A stretch of DNA of 64,000 nt from Hofstenia miamia. Lineage: Eukaryota; Xenacoelomorpha; Acoela. A program made the position numbers and the translations under genes. This document shows, one piece after another, positions 1 through 9,140 of this stretch. The notes beneath the pieces were generated by a model. The model saw only the letters and a program-made list of their open reading frames with translations, had not been told where the DNA came from and did not search any database. The stretch lies in the NCBI GenBank assembly GCA_004352715.1, contig SCFE01000002.1, forward strand, positions 64,946-128,945, written 5' to 3'. How positions within the stretch are numbered: the stretch's first letter is position 1; each line of letters opens with the position of its first letter.

Positions 1-65
1 GGGTAGAACACGAAACTGGCACCGCGAAGACCCGGGTTCAAGCCCTGCCCCGACCCTTTCCTAAT

Positions 66-1165
66 ATGAAAGTGACAACGAAAGAAAAGGCCCTCAGTCC
101 CCGGCAGGCCTTAAATGGTCAGATGGTGCGAAGAATCTCCAGTGAGGTGGACTCCACAATTGGGAGTGTGGACTCGAGAAGTGGCAGTATAAGATCCACA
201 CAGAAAAATGGACAACGGCACAAATGGACAGATGAGCAGAACAGGACAGCATTGGAGTGTTACAGAATAAGCAGGCCGATGAGAGGGGTTACAGGAAGAG
301 AATGTTGGAAGAATGGAGGAAGGCAGGAACAGGATTAGAAGTTACAGAGCAGAGGCTTGCAGGACAAGTGCGAAAGTTACAGTTGGATGAGTGTAAAGGG
401 AAAAAAGAGTTGAACAGGCTGTACATGGCAAGGCATAAGGGAGGGAAAGGACTGCTAAGTGTGGAGGAAGCTGTAGAAGAAGAAGCACTAGGGCTAAAGG
501 AGTATGTAGAAGCACAACCTAGAGGGTCAATACTGGAGGTTACTAAGGAGTTAAGGAAGATAAGAATTGAGAGTGAAGGAAAGAAGGTATACCAGAGTAG
601 GATGGAATCAGAGAGACAAACAAGGTATAGACAGAAAGCAATGCATGGAGAATACTGGAGGAACACAGAAAAGTGTGACAGAAAAGAGAGCAGCAAGTGG
701 TTAAAGAAAGCAGGACTTAAAAGAGAAACAGAAGCATTGATAATGGCAGCACAGGAGCAGCAAGCGATAAGAACAAACTGGGTGAAGAAGCATATAGACA
801 GAAGAGTGGAAGTAAGTGATAAGTGTAGGCTATGTAAGAAAGAGTGTGAGACAGTAGATCATCTGATAGCATTGGCACAGACTGAGTATAAGTTCAGGCA
901 TGAGAGGGGTTACAGGAAGAGAATGTTGGAAGAATGGAGGAAGGCAGGAACAGGATTAGAAGTTACAGAGCAGAGGCTTGCAGGACAAGTGCGAAAGTTA
1001 CAGTTGGATGAGTGTAAAGGGAAAAAAGAGTTGAACAGGCTGTACATGGCAAGGCATAAGGGAGGGAAAGGACTGCTAAGTGTGGAGGAAGCTGTAGAAG
1101 AAGAAGCACTAGGGCTAAAGGAATACGTAGAAGCACAACCTAAGGCCATTACTGGAGGTTACTAA
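66..1165 (+). pseudogene. N-terminal part of RLE retrotransposon ORF, frameshifted and tandemly duplicated
   Basis: Two frames make up this piece. The frame from 66 runs to about 275, where it must shift into the frame that is open from 257 to 1165. The early part reads RHKWTDEQNRTALECYR, like the Myb/SANT-type N-terminus seen in related elements. The second frame continues with DERGYRKRMLEEW and a VTEQRLAGQVRKLQ helix. It then jumps straight into NRLYMARHKGGKGLLS, which in complete relatives lies after the reverse transcriptase. The product is Lys/Glu-rich and probably helical. An 80-residue segment occurs twice in this frame (about residues 9-88 and 217-296). The frame ends at a stop caused by a small deletion in the second copy. 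It is not expected to be functional. Confidence 0.7.
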
Positions 1166-1528
1166 GGAGTTAAGGAAGATAAGAGCTGACAGTGAAGGAA
1201 AGAAGGTATACCAGAGTAGGATGGAATCAGAGAGACAAACAAGGTATAGGCAGAAGCAATGCATGGAGAATACTGGAGGAACACAGAAAAGTGTGACAGA
1301 AAAGAGAGCAACAAGTGGTTAAAGAAGGCAGGACTGAAGAGAGAAACAGAAGCACTGATAATGGCAGCACAGGAGCAAGCAATAAGAACAAACTGGGTGA
1401 AGAAGCATATAGACAGAAGAGCAGAAGTAAGTGATAAGTGTAGGCTATGTAAGAAAGAGTGTGAGAAAGTAGATCATCTGATAGCAGGGTGTGAGAAGTT
1501 GGCACAGAATGAGTATAAGTTAAGGCAT
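281..1528 (+). repeat. Tandem duplication of ~620 bp inside the RLE element
   Basis: Bases 281-901 recur as 902-1528, nearly identical, with small indels. Copy 2 has lost two bases near 1141 and one near 1257, so its middle is out of frame. Copy 1 has lost about 14 bases near 872, which removes the last Cys of its CCHC finger, while copy 2 keeps the finger whole. Confidence 0.85.
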
Positions 1529-2017
1529 GACAAGTTAGGACAAATGGTACACTGGAGCTTGAGCAGGCAGCACGGGTTAGAAGCAGGAGACAAGTGGTAT
1601 GATCACAAGCCACAGGGCGTCATAGAAAATGAGAAGGTTAAGATAATGTGGGACTTCAACATGCCGACAAGCAAGGTGATAGAAGCACGGAGGCCAGACA
1701 TAGTAGTGGTAGACAAAGAGAAAAGATTAGGAACAGTGATAGACATAGCAGTGCCAAAGGACAGAAATGTAAAAAGCAAGGAGAAAGAGAAGATAGACAA
1801 GTACAGGGAGTTGGCAGAGGAAATAGAAAGGCTGTGGACGTTAAAGAAAGTTGAAGTAGTCCCGGTAGTTGTAGGAGCACTAGGAGCAGTGAGTAAGAAG
1901 CATAAGAGATACTTGGAGGAGCTGGGAGGAGCAGTAGCACAGAAGGCAGCATTGTTAGGAACAGCTAGAGTCCTGGGAACTGGTGAATTCCCCGAGCTGA
2001 GAGGGATAACAGCATGA
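1259..2017 (+). CDS. RLE retrotransposon C-terminus: CCHC finger and restriction-like endonuclease
   Basis: This 252-residue frame is the most intact piece of the element. By my count it has a C-x2-C-x8-H-x4-C finger at residues 61, 64, 73 and 78. A PD-(D/E)XK-type nuclease follows, with RRPDI at 144-148, a second acidic residue in IDIAVP (D162), and a Lys-Tyr pair near 181-182. In R2-group elements this domain nicks the target DNA for target-primed reverse transcription. The start used is only the first Met. In the parent element this would be the tail of a polyprotein of over 1000 residues. Translation from this point is doubtful. The frame is open to a stop just before the 3' tail, so the decay is young. 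Confidence 0.7.
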   Translation: MHGEYWRNTEKCDRKESNKWLKKAGLKRETEALIMAAQEQAIRTNWVKKHIDRRAEVSDKCRLCKKECEKVDHLIAGCEKLAQNEYKLRHDKLGQMVHWSLSRQHGLEAGDKWYDHKPQGVIENEKVKIMWDFNMPTSKVIEARRPDIVVVDKEKRLGTVIDIAVPKDRNVKSKEKEKIDKYRELAEEIERLWTLKKVEVVPVVVGALGAVSKKHKRYLEELGGAVAQKAALLGTARVLGTGEFPELRGITA

Positions 2018-2045
2018 AGCTGTGAGATGCAAGAATAATAATAAT

Positions 2046-3114
2046 ATGCTCAATATGTTATTGCAATCAGGGACGCGAGAACGATTTAAATGTTGAGAGG
2101 GGCATCCTACGAACTGAAGTGGATCAATTTTCAATTTTTAAATAAAACCTTTTGAATCTGCATATTTTTCCGATTTTTTCGTGAGCAATTAATTTATCTT
2201 TTTTATATTGTTATGTATGTATGGTAGGTCAATTTAATGTCAATCAGTAGATAGTCTTAAATAGAAGGACTTAATATGTAAGTGATACAATTACTATAAA
2301 ACCCCTGCAACAGATATGTATAGTAATAGAAGCATAGATATAGGTATAAAAATAAGTAAACTTTGTAATATGTGCATTGTGCAATTCTAATTTTATTTAA
2401 GTTATTGTTGTTAGAGTTCAAAAAAATTAATTTCTTAACTTAAATATCGGGGGGCAAAACAAATATCTTGCCCTGAAGGATTATTGTTGGGGGGCAGCTG
2501 CCCCTTTTGCCACCTACTTCTCGCGTCTTAACTTTTGTAAAAATATATTATTAAATATTTATTAAACTGAAAACGATTTTTTGCAATTATTGTGCTGTTA
2601 ATCCCCTCGATGAACCATATATTCAATAACCTCATTTATCCAAAAGATAAACATCCGAAAAATCTTTATTAGCACACAGGTGATAGTTTTTAGTGGTATT
2701 CATTGAAGACATATCTTGATTTGCGGAATTTTTGTTCCCAGCCATTTTTGATGTAAGAGGGAATCCAGCTGAAATTTTCAATTAAATTACATCTCAATAT
2801 TTTTACTGCCAAAATTTTTTCAATGATGTATTTTGCAGCTTTAAGCTCATTTACCTTAAAATATATATCATTATAATTGAATTGAATTGAGATGACAAAT
2901 TATATAAAATATTTATTGTTGTCAATATATTAGGTTATTTAAATTTAATGCATAATGCAAAAAATTTATTAAATAATTTTAATTGCATTTCAAAATGCTA
3001 AGTTACAACGAATGTCATGATTTTGATGCTTTAATGTTGAATATTATATATATATATATATAATATTATATTTTTCTAATTTTGTTAGTTGTATGTGTAA
3101 TATATTTCTTAGAG
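2046..3114. other. AT-rich intergenic stretch
   Basis: No coding signal was seen. A GC-rich palindrome GGGGCAGCTGCCCC lies near 2491-2504 inside a short G-rich patch (2450-2520). A short (TA)n tract lies near 3046-3064. Confidence 0.5.
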
Positions 3115-3870
3115 ATGGATATCAGAAATTTTACAAAGCATAAGTCTTCAAATCCTTTAAAATCAGTCAGTTCTTGTGAAATGGATTTGCCTTAACTGAT
3201 ATAGAATACACATGAAGTGTAGATACTAATGAAGATGAAGATGAAATTAAGGTCTAACCTCAAATAGAAAACCAGATGACATTTTCTGCCTGTAAAATAC
3301 CAGGTGGCCCATTCGATATAAGTTCAAAATCATTCTTAGTACCAACTCAGCCACGACTACAAAAGTTCCGTCAATCATTACTTGAAACACAATATAGGAA
3401 GTTTAGCAACTAAATTATGTCAAACCTTGCTGATTGAATATGCATATCAGAAAACAGTGCCTACTAATTTTGTTGGCGCCATTTTGCTCATTGCTCTAAA
3501 AATCTTCATAACGCAGCCTTTACACAAAACGAGTTTAGAACATGGAAATATGCGGCTGGATCAAAAGATGCCTTAAGTAAGCAACGGAATTCAGGTGTGA
3601 CCAAAAATTCGTTCTTGATTGGGAACATTTTTAAAAACACAAATAGCCATCTGTCTTATGTATTCTAAATGAAATGTAAGAAAGATATTGATGCTTATCG
3701 GAGAGGAAGACATTGTTATCAAAAATAGACTTGAGCGAAGTGCAAAAATGCGAAGTACTTCCACAGGGACATTCAATATGAATTTCTATCATTAATGACG
3801 CAATATGTAGGAAAAGACATTGCAAATGAGATTGCTGTTGTTTGAAGTCAGCATGTGACATATAAGTTAT
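3115..3870 (+). pseudogene. hAT-family (ZMYM1-like, TTF-finger) transposase, N-terminal remnant
   Basis: From the ATG at 3115 the reading MDIRNFTKHKSSNP matches the usual start of ZMYM1-like hAT proteins. After a break, another frame gives KIPGGPFDIS, then QPRLQKFR and LLETQYRKFSN. Next comes a decayed TTF-type finger region, ENSAY followed by FCWRHFAHCSKN. It continues with AFTQNEFRTWKYAAGSKDALSK. At least four in-frame stops and several frameshifts interrupt it. A later piece, HRDIQYEFLSLMTQYVGKDI (about 3763-3822), fits the start of the DUF4371 region. The RNase H core and the dimerisation domain are absent here. Identification is by recognised family wording over several separate blocks, so confidence in the family is good. 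Function is lost. Confidence 0.72.
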
Positions 3871-4138
3871 GAAATAATACATTAAAACCAAATAACAGCA
3901 CCTAAGCTAAAACCATATTTATTTATTTTCATTTTTCCATAGAATAAGATCATATTGATGTCAAATTGATCAAACGAAATCGATGCTGTCAGTATTAAGC
4001 CTGACTTCGATCCTGATTCATCCTAATAGACCTGATCTAAAAGTCTTGAACAAAGTCAACATTCTTGTCATTCTCCGGTTTCGTGTAGATTAGACATATT
4101 ACATGCACATGTAAATGTGAAGCTTATTTTAGCAAGTG

Positions 4139-4140
<2 letters not shown>

Positions 4141-4168
<28 letters not shown>
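4141..4168. repeat. (AT)n microsatellite
   Basis: An uninterrupted AT dinucleotide run. Similar tracts lie at about 19168-19197, 21107-21130, 22662-22695, 24577-24632, 27771-27811, 30367-30404, 34480-34534 and 54007-54035. Long AT tracts also border two of the N gaps. Confidence 0.95.
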
Positions 4169-4171
<3 letters not shown>

Positions 4172-4386
4172 AACATTTTTGTCATAGTAAATCTTGTTTA
4201 CTTGAAGATTCGTTCACAAAAACCAAAGCTTTATGTATGCCTCAGTATGCTTGATAATCAATTGTAACTTCCCACTGTCACAAAATTTCGCATTCCTGAT
4301 AGTTTGACATCTTTATGATAGTATGCTTTTACAATAATTTTGTGGTAATTTCAGTGGCAAATCGTAAAACAATTTGAACTATAAGG

Positions 4387-4506
4387 ATGCTGTTTTACAT
4401 CACAATCGGTGTTGCGTATTTTTTCATTATATGTGAAGTTTCGAGCAAAATTTTGTACATAACTGTTATTAAAACTCAAGATAAAGAAGGAGCAGGAACT
4501 GACGAT
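4387..4506 (+). CDS. Exon 1 of a secreted PLAT-domain protein
   Basis: Forty codons from the ATG at 4387 end exactly at a consensus splice donor (GTAAGT at 4507), phase 0. Residues 1-20 form a signal peptide: a hydrophobic stretch ITIGVAYFFIIC followed by small residues. The mature start KILYITVIKT is the first beta strand of a PLAT/LH2 domain. QDKEGAGTDD is the typical turn before strand two, where family members show AGTDA. The exon is too short and too interrupted to appear as a long open frame. It joins in phase to the exon at 7994, giving a protein of 154 residues. The match of both halves to one domain is strong evidence that the intron is real. No expression data can be seen. Confidence 0.72.
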
Positions 4507-7500
4507 GTAAGTGCTTAACTATAATCCATCTACTTTTGCCTTATGGCACACAGTTGCAAAGTTTTTTATCATATTTAATGATATCGTACTGCAACAATTT
4601 GAGATTTCTGTGAATTTAATGGTACATTTCAGCATGTTAATGTGTTGACAATTAGGGGTAATTCTGTCAAAAATCCAAGGAGTTCTTATGCTCTCTTTTA
4701 TTTGGTTGAAGAAAAATCTTTAACTCCATTATCATGTCACATTTTAATTGAGCTTTGTACACATTATTTTAACAGTATATTTATTAACATTATACACGTA
4801 ATGTGAGACAATATGCATTATAAATATTTTTCTTTATTATGGCCAGAGAATGATCGAAATCTGTCTGGAAATTAAATTTAGAAGTATTCCTCTGGCTAAG
4901 ACCTATCTTGAGATAATATTAACAAAGATCCAAGCATTCGCTTATGAGGTAAAAATTATTTATATTTTCAAGAAACAATGTATATGTAATTAATAAAAAA
5001 TGCAGTTTTCATTAAATTATAGATAATGATTATCATATTTATTGGAAAATTAACAAAATTTTTAAAATTAGTGAAATAATGTATGTGAAGTATACTTTCA
5101 CAAATTTATTACAAGAAAATAACGTTTTTGTAACTAGTGACTGTGAAGGCCTAGCAGAAGCGGTATCAAACTTTACGGTTAGAATTCTGAAAAATGTATT
5201 TTGTGATTGTTTTTTGTGAATTATCTCTCATGACCACAGATTTAATATCAAGCTTATAGAAAACACGTATTTAATGCAATGATGTGTCGTTGACAGATGC
5301 AGATACTTTGCCAAGTAATGTGAAGAATTTATGACGACAAGTTTCTCCGATAAGAGACGTATAATATAACTTATTCTTGCCACACCAGTGCTTGTGGATG
5401 TTGAAGCAGCACAGTTTTAGATGCGTCGTGCGGGTTATGAACTAGATATTTAAAAAGATGTGCCGAAATTGATAAAACCTGAGATTGAGCAAATCTGCTG
5501 AAGTTTTACATTAGTATCACATACTCTTCTACATATATAACTCAATTTAGGATTTTAAATTTCAGAATGTAGCTTATATTAGAGATATCTAACACATGGA
5601 ACTTTGGTCTAGCAATTTTCGGCCCACGTCTAGTTCTGCGCAGCATTAATGCCAAAATTTGACAAATTTGCAATTGCGCTAAATATTAAGTCTATTATTT
5701 AATCATGTTTTGCACCTATTGAAAGGCAGGATAGTTTGAAACATGTAAAAGCTGAAGCAACACAATAGACATATGAAGTGCTGTGCTTGTAACGCAGCTC
5801 TTCCTTCAAAATACTTTCCCATAGGTGGGAGGAAGAGTTGATTGAAGATTTATTCGAATATTAATTACCTAAAACTTACTTGCAGCTACCCATGATACAC
5901 TGTCTGAAGATATAAGATTCCATGCGGTTCCTCAGAATTTAGAAATCGATTCATTATTTTCGTGTTACTATATGTTTCATAGATTTGCTATGCTTGCTCG
6001 ATATGTTCTTCGCATTCCAGCTACGCTGTTCAAAGGTTATTCTTCTCTTCTTACTCAAACAAAGTTATATATAGCATGATTAATCAACTTTTATCAGCAG
6101 TTGAATTTGAATAGTATTATGCGCCGTATAACTATAGACTAAAAAGCGAAACCCAACTGCTTCATAAAATTGTGCCATTTAGTGACCTTATCCACTAAAA
6201 CTTCGACTCCTGCATTATAAATATTGTAAGTAACTTTTTGCAAATTAAATCCCGATAAATCAAGACCAGACGAAATATAATTTCAAATTCGGTCCCGCCC
6301 GGATAAATTTTCTGATATAACTCAACACTAATAAACCATTGGCGTTAATCATTGTCCTTCTGAAAAAATATCTACAAATTACTGAAACTAATCTTGTATA
6401 AATGTTGAGTTCTGACTATGGAATATTGTCCATTGCTTATAAATTACTACATTATTGTTTTTATATGTTTTTTATATATTTATTGATTTTTTAAACTTTA
6501 AAAAGATCATGTCAGTGGCGAAATTTTATTGCAAAACAATTTCTGTGTAAGTTTCACTGCCATCGACGGATTTCAATTAACATTTAAGTAAGTCGGATTT
6601 CAAACTTTTAGGTGAAAAAAATGCTGCAGTAAATAAATTAGTAGTGTATTTTTTTCAAAATTTAGTTAGTTGTTTAAGTGATTGATACATGCTAACTACT
6701 GGTGGCCAACAGGCCACGTCGTTTTCATAATAAAATGGACCGGGAAGGAAAGTGGGCAGTTGAATTTAACAATACCTAAATGCGCCACAAATCTATTGCA
6801 GAAATTACGGTACCCTCCCCCTCTCCCCACTAAAATTTCTCCAAAAAATAACCTAATTTATAAACATAATTATTATAGCCTTAACCCTAAACCTAACCCA
6901 AACCATATCCCAAACCATAAACATAACTATAAACTAAGCCAACTCACAATTTAGTCCCTAACACAAGCATACCTCAAACAATATGTAGAAGGGATATGCA
7001 AATGTTTTATTAATATTAGTAAGTTTCAATATGAATTCTAAAATAATTATAATATACCACTATTAATATGCTAAAGCAAAAGTACTGAAATTACTTTTAC
7101 TCTTAACCTTAAACTGCCTGGCGTCCATTTTAACGGACAAACCGTTTTTTCCGCTTTTACAATGAATTTTCTCCAGGCCTTTGAGAAAGATTAAAAATCG
7201 TGAAGCATGGGCAGTGTATTGGCGAACATGTTTAAATGCAATGTTGAAAATGGTATATTAAAGCTTATTGTTGTGGCTGAAGTTGTTGAAAAGCTTAAAA
7301 CTTTTTCTTACAAAATTTCGAATTTTTTAAAAAGATTTAAATTTTCCTCATACCTAATGTTCATGAATTTATAAAGTTTTGAGCCCATGGAAGCAACAAA
7401 GAACTTTGACTGTTTCTTGATATGTGCAAAGATTTTCCAAACCCGGGCCCTCAGCCTTTGCGCAATGGCACAGAGCGAAGTCGCGCATTAAGAATGGAGA

Positions 7501-7993
7501 TAAGAGGGGCGTTTCTTCATTATCACGCGGTGCATTTTAAGATTGAGGAAGTATCGATCATACTTAGATGATGAAGTATTTTACTTAAGAAATTGGCTAA
7601 AGGAGAATATTTAATGAATTTGAATATTTTAAATAGCTTCTTTATACAATTTTTGCTATCAGTTGAATATTGCAAAATACTTCTATGCTTACATAAGCAA
7701 AATTATGTGTAACCTGATTAATCCAATTTTGTCAGCATTTGAAATTAAATAACATTACGCTTTGTGCAGCTATAGACTACAAAAGGAAAACCCAACAACT
7801 TAATAAAATTGTTGGTAACTTCAGATTAAGCATAGCGTTAATAGTTTTTGAGCTATAAAGGTTTAAAAAATATTTTATAAGATCATGAAAAATTTACAAA
7901 AACATTCAGGCTTTCTAAGGTTAAAGAAGTGTTAACTTTAAGAACATATTATCATTTTACAGATTTATTTTTGATAAGCAAAATGTGTTTTAG
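4507..7993 (+). other. Intron of the PLAT-domain gene
   Basis: This AT-rich stretch is bounded by GTAAGT at 4507 and TTTTAG ending at 7993. It holds a copy of the interspersed repeat family (7098-7560) and a C-rich patch near 6880-6925 with CCCTAA-like words. I see no other convincing gene. Two short open segments with splice-like borders (4633-4797 and 4847-4948) could be alternative or decayed exons. Confidence 0.6.
7098..7560 (+). repeat. Interspersed repeat family, long copy
   Basis: It begins AACCTTAAACTGCCTGG and passes through TTCTCCAGGCC. It contains TTTTGAGCCCATGGAAGC and TTGATATGTGCAAAG. The same order of blocks occurs at 57285-57610 on plus and 26105-26455 on minus, with shorter copies elsewhere. 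No coding capacity was seen. Its class (SINE, MITE or other) is unknown to me. Confidence 0.75.
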
Positions 7994-8338
7994 GATGTTA
8001 CGATACGGTATTATGGCGACATTCGGAACACCAAAGCGTACAATCTTAACAATGACTACAAAAATGATTTTGAAAGAGGGCACACAGATGAATTTCTGGA
8101 AGAAGAAGAGGTGTATATTGACAAAGTGTTTGATGCAGAACTGTGTAAACACGGAAAACGTAGCGATTGGGATGTTGAATATGTTCAATTGAAAACTATC
8201 GAAAGAGACATGGAAAATAGTAAAAAAAGATATAAATTTTATACATTTAAAGAACACAATTTTCAACTGAACAATACTTATGATTGTCTCGTATTGCGTG
8301 CGGATGCGCCTATACTAGAGATTCGTGATATGAGATAA
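7994..8338 (+). CDS. Exon 2 of a secreted PLAT-domain protein
   Basis: This is the terminal exon, entered in phase 0 after a TTTTAG acceptor: 114 codons and a TAA stop. It supplies the rest of the PLAT/LH2 beta sandwich. DVTIRYYGD is strand two. FERGHTDEFLEEEEVYID is the conserved strand that in family members reads like a Thr-Asp-x-Phe segment. SDWDVEYVQLKT is the hallmark Trp strand (family: GWFLDKVEV). The end is KFYTFKEHNFQL. Family PLAT domains are about 110-120 residues, so exons 1 and 2 make one complete domain after a signal peptide and nothing else. PLAT domains bind lipid or protein partners at membranes; the partner here is unknown. A polyadenylation signal AATAAA lies at 8380-8385. 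Confidence 0.75.
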   Translation, partial: DVTIRYYGDIRNTKAYNLNNDYKNDFERGHTDEFLEEEEVYIDKVFDAELCKHGKRSDWDVEYVQLKTIERDMENSKKRYKFYTFKEHNFQLNNTYDCLVLRADAPILEIRDMR

Positions 8339-8656
8339 AATTAGTAGAACACAAATTTGCAATGAAATAACTTTTTGGAAATAAAATATGGTTTGTTACA
8401 ATTTACAGAAATATATTTTCCTTTTGTTAGAAAAGTTCATGCTTCATTCTTATTTTCTTGAAAAGCATTTAATTATTNTAACTTCAGATTAAGCATAGCG
8501 TTAATAGTTTTTGAGCTATAAAGGTTTAAAAAATATTTTATAAGATCATGAAAAATTTACAAAAACATTCAGGCTTTCTAAGGTTAAAGAAGTGTTAACT
8601 TTAAGAACATATTATCATTTTACAGATTTATTTTTGATAAGCAAAATGTGTTTTAG

Positions 8657-9001
8657 GATGTTACGATACGGTATTATGGCGACATTCGGAACACCAAAGC
8701 GTACAATCTTAACAATGACTACAAAAATGATTTTGAAAGAGGGCACACAGATGAATTTCTGGAAGAAGAAGAGGTGTATATTGACAAAGTGTTTGATGCA
8801 GAACTGTGTAAACACGGAAAACGTAGCGATTGGGATGTTGAATATGTTCAATTGAAAACTATCGAAAGAGACATGGAAAATAGTAAAAAAAGATATAAAT
8901 TTTATACATTTAAAGAACACAATTTTCAACTGAACAATACTTATGATTGTCTCGTATTGCGTGCGGTTGCGCCTATACTAGAGATTCGTGATATGAGATA
9001 A
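8657..9001 (+). CDS. Second copy of PLAT exon 2 (probably the other haplotype)
   Basis: This is the same exon as 7994-8338, shifted by 663 bases and lying after the single N at 8478. One base change turns the Asp in LRADAPIL into Val. The acceptor, stop and AATAAA (9043-9048) are all kept. Because the repeat ends precisely at the N, I read it as an allelic or overlap copy and not as a second exon of the gene. A real tandem duplication cannot be excluded from sequence alone. Confidence 0.6.
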   Translation, partial: DVTIRYYGDIRNTKAYNLNNDYKNDFERGHTDEFLEEEEVYIDKVFDAELCKHGKRSDWDVEYVQLKTIERDMENSKKRYKFYTFKEHNFQLNNTYDCLVLRAVAPILEIRDMR

Positions 9002-9140
9002 AATTAGTAGAACACAAATTTGCAATGAAATAACTTTTTGGAAATAAAATATGGTTAGTTACAATTTACAGAAATATATTTTCCTTTTGTTAGAAAAGTT
9101 CATGCTTCATTCTTATTTTCTTGAAAAGCATTTAATTATT

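Larger units (their letters stand above)
1..2045 (+). mobile_element. Internally deleted non-LTR retrotransposon with restriction-like endonuclease (R2/R4-like)
   Basis: This segment is purine-rich and clearly less AT-rich than everything to its right. It carries an N-terminal DNA-binding-type segment and a C-terminal CCHC finger plus restriction-like endonuclease, but nothing resembling a reverse transcriptase between them. The 3' end finishes in a short AAT repeat at about 2033-2045, as is common for target-primed elements. The left end may lie outside the window. The layout says this is a non-autonomous deletion derivative. The assignment to the RLE group is from recognised C-terminal motifs; the exact clade (R4, Rex6, NeSL) is inference. 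Confidence 0.75.
7816..9140. repeat. Direct repeat of 662 bp around a single N (assembly overlap)
   Basis: Bases 7816-8477 recur as 8479-9140 at a constant offset of 663, with the N at 8478. By eye I find only about two differences. The repeat stops exactly at the N, which is what two unmerged overlapping contigs or haplotypes would give. Confidence 0.9.

Noticed and set aside
35-45. GGTTCAAGCCC, which fits a tRNA-gene B box
   Set aside because: No A box or cloverleaf arms could be found around it and the window begins 34 bases upstream, so neither a tRNA nor a SINE head can be supported.
289-1149. Ser/Leu/Cys-rich minus-strand open frames opposite the RLE element
   Set aside because: They are antisense shadows of a purine-rich coding strand; they repeat exactly with the tandem duplication and resemble no protein.
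7929-8266. Other open frames over PLAT exon 2 on both strands
   Set aside because: The frame with PLAT motifs, an in-phase acceptor and a stop explains the region; the others are shadows.
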